A stretch of 64,000 nucleotides of DNA from Medicago truncatula. Lineage: Eukaryota > Streptophyta > Magnoliopsida > Fabales > Fabaceae. The DNA is taken from positions 40,730,755-40,794,754 of the forward strand of contig NC_053048.1 in NCBI RefSeq assembly GCF_003473485.1, read 5' to 3'. Every line of letters starts with the position of its first letter. The first letter of the stretch is position 1. The position numbers and the translations under genes were made by a program. Positions 60,077 to 64,000 of the stretch are shown piece by piece. The notes below the pieces were generated by a model. The model was not told where the DNA came from. It did no database searches and was given only the letters and a program-made list of their open reading frames with translations.

Positions 60077-63000
60077 TCACTGCCCATAAAATCCAATGCC
60101 AGGTGGCCTGTAAAATCCTCCTGGTGATGACTGCTGTTGCTGCTGCGCTGGTTGAGTGCTAGGCATTGATAACCCTGTTACAGCATGTGGAGGAAAAGGA
60201 GGTGGAGGTGGAGGTGGTAGATTATTTGATACGTATCCGTAAGGAATTCCTCCATCCATGAAACCAGTTGATTGGACATACTGAGGGGGAAGGGGTGCTG
60301 AAGCAAATGCAGCTTGTAATTGATTAGCTTGAGACATGATTTGCATGTTGTTTGACGGTGCAACCTGTGGATTTGTTAACGATGGTTGCTGTATAGTGGT
60401 GAAAAAGGAAGAGCTCGCCATATCAGAACTATTAACATCAGAAACAGGTGACGATTTTTCAATTTTCTGTCTTTTTTCTGGGTTGAAAATAGGTAATCCT
60501 GATGAAAATCCCTTGGAGGCAGCTTCTTCAGCCGCTAGAGAAGAAAGAACAGATGCAAGCATCTGGGCAGACGATGAAGAGCCAGCGAGCTTTGCAGCAA
60601 CAGCTGCCGCTGCCTTCTTATTATCTTCCTCAGAAGTTTGGAAAGGAGAAAATGACATGGAAGGTTGTGCACAAGTAGGCTGAGAAGTGGTTCCGTTTAG
60701 TTGAACTGATGGATGTGTGGCTTCTGTTGTTTGGTTAAGCCACTTCCTGATACCAGCTGTTTTCTCAATCTGGCCTCGTACAATCTTCACAATATTAAAA
60801 CCATCAATTTATGTTAAACATGTAAAAATAATTGATAACAGTGACAAATCTAGGAACTTTATGGGGGGCAACAATAATTGGTGACAGATATAGGAACTTT
60901 AAATAATGAGGACAATACTCAAATGTATAAATTTCTAACACTAAAGGCAATATCATTTTGGAAAGCATGAAATACACTAAAAAAAAATACATTGAATGAT
61001 TTTCTCATTTTCAATATTATAAAAAATCTCTATATATAAGTAAGGAAACAATCGTTTAATAACTCATCTTTCATAATTTGCATCTGATTATTGATGATAT
61101 TCATGAGAAAATTATTTCAATTGTTCCAATTGCACAACTGGTAAGGTCAAAGATAACTAAATGCAAATACAACAACATATATACAAAAAAGAATTATCTC
61201 CACAAAGTATATAAAAGATCACTAATCCATCTCAAGCCTGAAAGTATATTGCCATAAAATGAAATTGTTTCCAACCTAACTATATAGTAATCATATATGA
61301 ATCAGAGCGTGAGGGGGTGTGTTAAGAATCCCACATCGGTTAGGAGTTGGCCTGACAATTTGTTTATAAGTGGGGGCAATCCTCACCTCACAAGCCGGTT
61401 TTGTGGGGTTGTGTTAGGCCCAACCACGATTTCTAATATGGTATTAGAGCCTCTTCACGATTCTTTGGGCCACCTGTTATCAGGTTTCCATTATCGGGCC
61501 ACCCGTCATTTATGTTCACGCTTCAGATGTGCAATCCTGAGCGTGAGGGGGTGTGTTAAGAGTCCCACATCAGTTAGAAGTTGGCCTGACAATTTGTTTA
61601 TAAGTGGGGGCAATCCTCACTTCACAAGCCGGTTTTGTGGGGTTGTGTTAGGCCCAATCACGATTTCTAAGAAATATATATATTATTGAAACTTGTTGAA
61701 ATTGGGCCTAACTCATCCTTATAAAACCAACTTGTAAGGTGAGGAGTGTCTCTCTGTATAAACTCTTATCAAGAGTCGGGACTTGGGTTTTTCCCAATAA
61801 AACATCTGTATAGTAAGTATTGAAAACTTCATGGGGCATTTGCCCCCAATACAAAACTTGATACATTTAACCATCAAATAATATGCAGGATCTGGGAAGT
61901 TCCCCCTATCATCATACCTATCAACTCGTGTAATGAAATAATGTCATCACTGTTAAGAATAAGGACGTCTCTTGCTAAGTTACTATCATCTACCCTGCTT
62001 GGGACCTGTGGCTTTGTCAATATTTAACACTTTCTTCAATTTCAAAACTCAAACTTAGGTGTTGGCAGTGAGGATGAACCCATTCACTGCCTAAGGGATT
62101 GTGTTTTCAGTTTTACGACTCTTAGATTTTCAGCTTGAGCCTAACTCAACCCCAAAAGCTAGCTGGAGAAGTGAGGACTACTGTGGTCATATATCTACTC
62201 GATATGAGAACTCAACACACACCCTCAAGTTTAGGACTAGACATATGAAGTGTAGAGAAGTGGACATCTCTAGTGTGGACAACTAAGGGTGACACAGTAG
62301 ACTCCGATAGCATCTTAAAATTTGGATGTGAGCCTATCCCAACTCCAAAAGTTAGCATAAGTGGCGAGAATTTCTCAAACCTTATAATTACGTTGGTCCT
62401 ATCTTTAGCCAATCTGGGATCTCAATTCTGAACAGTGACAAACCAGTGGATTACGATCTTTGGCTTGTGAACCAATCAAGGCAACCCCCTGCTCTACATC
62501 AAAACATCCTGGTCGATATGGAAGTGGTGGATGAAGTAAAATGAGGCATCAATCTGCTTCTCGCCAGAACATTTCAGTATACAGATGGATTCATATAGCT
62601 CCAACATCCACTTGACTTGGGTCATTGTCCTTTAGTCTTGCACCCACCTACCGATAGTTTGTCAAACTCATAACAGATGGGACTTAATTTATAATCAGAA
62701 TGTTCATCATATGGGTTTTGGCTGTCACATCCTGATATGGAAAGTGGCTGCATGGATCATCTCAGTTCATGGACCAAGGGTCGAGCTCATGGCCATTAAA
62801 GCAAGTTTACAATCTGCTTGGAAACTAACTGTAGGAGATAATCTAAGATTTGAAAATGATTCGAGAAGATAAACTAAGATATTTAAACATAATTTCTTCA
62901 AAAAAAAAAAAAAAAAAAAAAGGATATTTAAACATAGTATCGAAGATATCTTGAGATATTTCATATATTCTAGGAGCTACCCAATTTCTTTGTAATGATT

Positions 63001-63596
63001 ATATTCCTGATCATATCATTTTTTTGTGACTACTTGTCCATCTTAACATTTATATTTCTGCATCACTAAGTTGATAATTAAACAAAAATTCCCTTTTATT
63101 CTGGGGAAATCATTGCTTCACCTTTTAGAAGAAAAGCAAGATAATTGGAAGGGGAAAAAAATCATGCACTTTACTAGTCAATCATGATGGAATTTTTGAA
63201 GATACTCATACCATAATAAGAGGCAAGAAACCATTAAATAAATTATAATTAGAAAAAAGGAACAGTGTTACATCAATAGAGAGGACAGAGACGGAGATTT
63301 CACTTACTAGCAACTGAGCGCGAACATGCTCTTGCTTTGATTCCTGAAAAGATTTAAATTAGTATGCAGTTGTCAATTTCAAATTCCAAACAATTATATT
63401 CCTAGAAACAACCGTACATGTTCCTGCAGTGCATCTTTAAGCTGAGAAAGCAAAGAAGCCCTGGCAGCCTCGGCATGTTCGAGTTGCTCCATATAATGCT
63501 TAAGCTCCTTTTCCCGCTCTTGCAAGTTATTCACCAAAGTGGATCCCAGCTGGTTCCCTAATGTCGATCCAACCAATGTCAGAGTAACAAATGTTA
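60077..63596 (-). CDS. RPRD/CID-type (ENTH/VHS-family) pre-mRNA regulation protein, 3' part
   Basis: Minus-strand exons 63596-63418, 63343-63308 and 60784-60077 are visible; the N-terminal CID domain must lie beyond the right edge. The first exon encodes a coiled coil: NNLQEREKELKHYMEQLEHA then ASLLSQLKDALQEH. It is continued by ESKQEHVRAQLL and IVRGQIEKTAGIRKWL. The last exon is low-complexity: EEDNKKAAAAVAAKLAGSSS, QMLASVLSSLAAEEA, FNPEKRQKIEK, Pro run PPPPPPFPPH, a Gln run, and the C-terminus FYRPPGIGFYGQ. Order and motifs match plant relatives of RPRD1/Rtt103, which bind the RNA polymerase II CTD and affect 3'-end processing. The family call is from memory. The acceptor at 63597 (TTTAG) is uncertain. 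The 2.5-kb intron contains the TRIM cluster. 59550-60076 is probably 3' UTR. Confidence 0.8.
61320..61670 (+). mobile_element. TRIM retroelement with an extra upstream internal fragment
   Basis: Two direct repeats of exactly 117 bp (61320-61436 and 61554-61670) start TGTTAAGA and end GATTTCTAA, with TGGTATTAGAGCC (primer-binding site) at 61439 just after the first. Before the second repeat the interior ends GAGCGTGAGGGGGTG. The same 15 bases also precede the first repeat, so a piece of another interior lies upstream. The 130-codon ORF across it is an artefact. Confidence 0.88.
61690..62440 (-). mobile_element. Two diverged TRIM-like remnants, opposite orientation
   Basis: TTGGGCCTAACTCATCC with AACTTGTAAGGTGAGGAG (61710-61745) matches the inverse terminal repeat of the intact TRIMs. 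A second, more diverged unit has GAGCCTAACTCAACCCC (62136) with GTGAGGACT, GACTCCGATAGCATCTTA at 62299 (like GGCTCTGATACCATCTTA, the inverse primer site), and GAGCCTATCCCAACTCC at 62330 with AATCTGGGATCTCAA. This fits an old TRIM: terminal repeat, interior, primer site, terminal repeat. Confidence 0.6.
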
Positions 63597-63639
63597 CTAA
63601 ATTTATTCATTAATTATTTAATTATTTCGCTATACCAAC

Positions 63640-63712
63640 AACAACCAAGCCTTATCCCACTTGGTGGGGTTGGCTACATGGATCAAATTACGCCATAATG
63701 TTCTATCAATAT
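63640..63712. mobile_element. SINE-like dispersed repeat fragment
   Basis: CAAGCCTTATCCCACTTGGT with GGGGTTGGCTACATGGATCA is a sequence commonly found dispersed in dicot genomes, usually described as SINE-like or retroposed. It lies in the presumed intron upstream of exon 63596-63418. Confidence 0.6.
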
Positions 63713-64000
63713 TTCGATCCAACTTATTAATCAATTACTTCACTATGGCAATAAAAAATAGATGAAAGTTATGCTTTATTGTTTGAAATAGAGAAGAGTT
63801 AGCAAGTGAAAGTTGGCCATGCAGGCCTTCAAATGCCCGAAAAAGTAAGGGAAGTGCAAGTAGCTTTTGACTGGGAATAATGATATTGACAACACACCCA
63901 GGAACAAATCCATAATCATAATCCATTGCTTCCCACCGTCAGTTCCTTAAGAGAATAACAATTTCACACACTGACTATGCTCCAAAAAGCCACACTATCT
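63713..64000 (-). other. Unassigned edge of the RPRD-like gene
   Basis: A minus-strand open frame (63926-63735) has no family signal I recognise and no convincing splice sites. It is most likely intron sequence of the gene that continues past the window edge. Confidence 0.35.

Noticed and set aside
60336..60683. 115-codon plus-strand ORF
   Set aside because: Antisense shadow of the last exon of the RPRD-like gene, whose composition keeps the opposite strand open.
61297..61689. 130-codon ORF with an internal amino-acid repeat (SVRGCVKNPTSVRSWPDNLF)
   Set aside because: The repeat is the pair of TRIM terminal repeats translated; no protein-coding evidence.

Overview
The window is plant nuclear DNA: AT-rich, with GT-AG introns, single genes spread over several kb, a chloroplast-targeted GrpE, and gene-poor stretches full of MITEs, SINEs, TRIM elements and LINE debris. 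The repeat families (TGGTATCAGAGCC-type TRIMs, GAGCATCCACAATGG-type Tourist MITEs, legume-style 'GTGTTTGG' and 'GACACGACAC' elements) suggest a legume, probably Medicago or a relative. That is inference; no database was searched.

Layout. 1-5 kb: two divergent copies of a TSR2-like (pre-rRNA-processing, WGG-domain) gene; the first enters from outside the window and may carry two TSR2-type units in tandem. 6.1-7.2 kb: a 5'-truncated LINE with zf-RVT and RNase H domains, one in-frame stop and a poly-A end. 7.4-11.6 kb: an intact three-exon chloroplast GrpE gene. 12.7-16.6 kb: a palindrome of about 4 kb; one arm contains a hAT-like insertion and the other arm preserves the empty site. 16.7-51.8 kb: four tandem same-strand MATE/DETOXIFICATION transporter genes with the same 8-exon structure. 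Copies 2 and 3 are intact (484 and 492 aa), copy 1 has a Trp-to-TGA change at codon 117, and copy 4 has lost the second half of exon 1 (first membrane helix) together with a usable splice junction. 52.8-57.3 kb: a complete nine-coding-exon ELMO-domain gene on the minus strand. 60.1 kb to the right edge: the 3' half of a minus-strand RPRD/CID-type (ENTH/VHS-family) RNA-processing gene whose large intron is filled by a cluster of TRIM retroelements.

How the parts relate. The four MATE genes share intron positions and phases exactly. Copies 1 and 2 are the closest pair, also sharing leader sequence; copies 3 and 4 share an extra residue (TCGWC for TKC). This suggests successive tandem duplication followed by decay of the two outer copies. 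The introns have taken up different MITEs independently, so they can date the duplications. The other genes are housekeeping functions (plastid Hsp70 exchange factor, rRNA processing, ELMO, RNA polymerase II CTD-associated protein) with no evident pathway link to the transporters.

No unknown multi-gene system is evident. The most interesting items are the long palindrome next to a decaying transporter array, the possible fused TSR2 gene, and the TRIM cluster with a tandem-array signature. Splice sites were placed by eye from GT/AG consensus, reading frame and paralogue comparison. The MATE, GrpE and ELMO models close exactly in frame; the TSR2-like and RPRD models are less certain.
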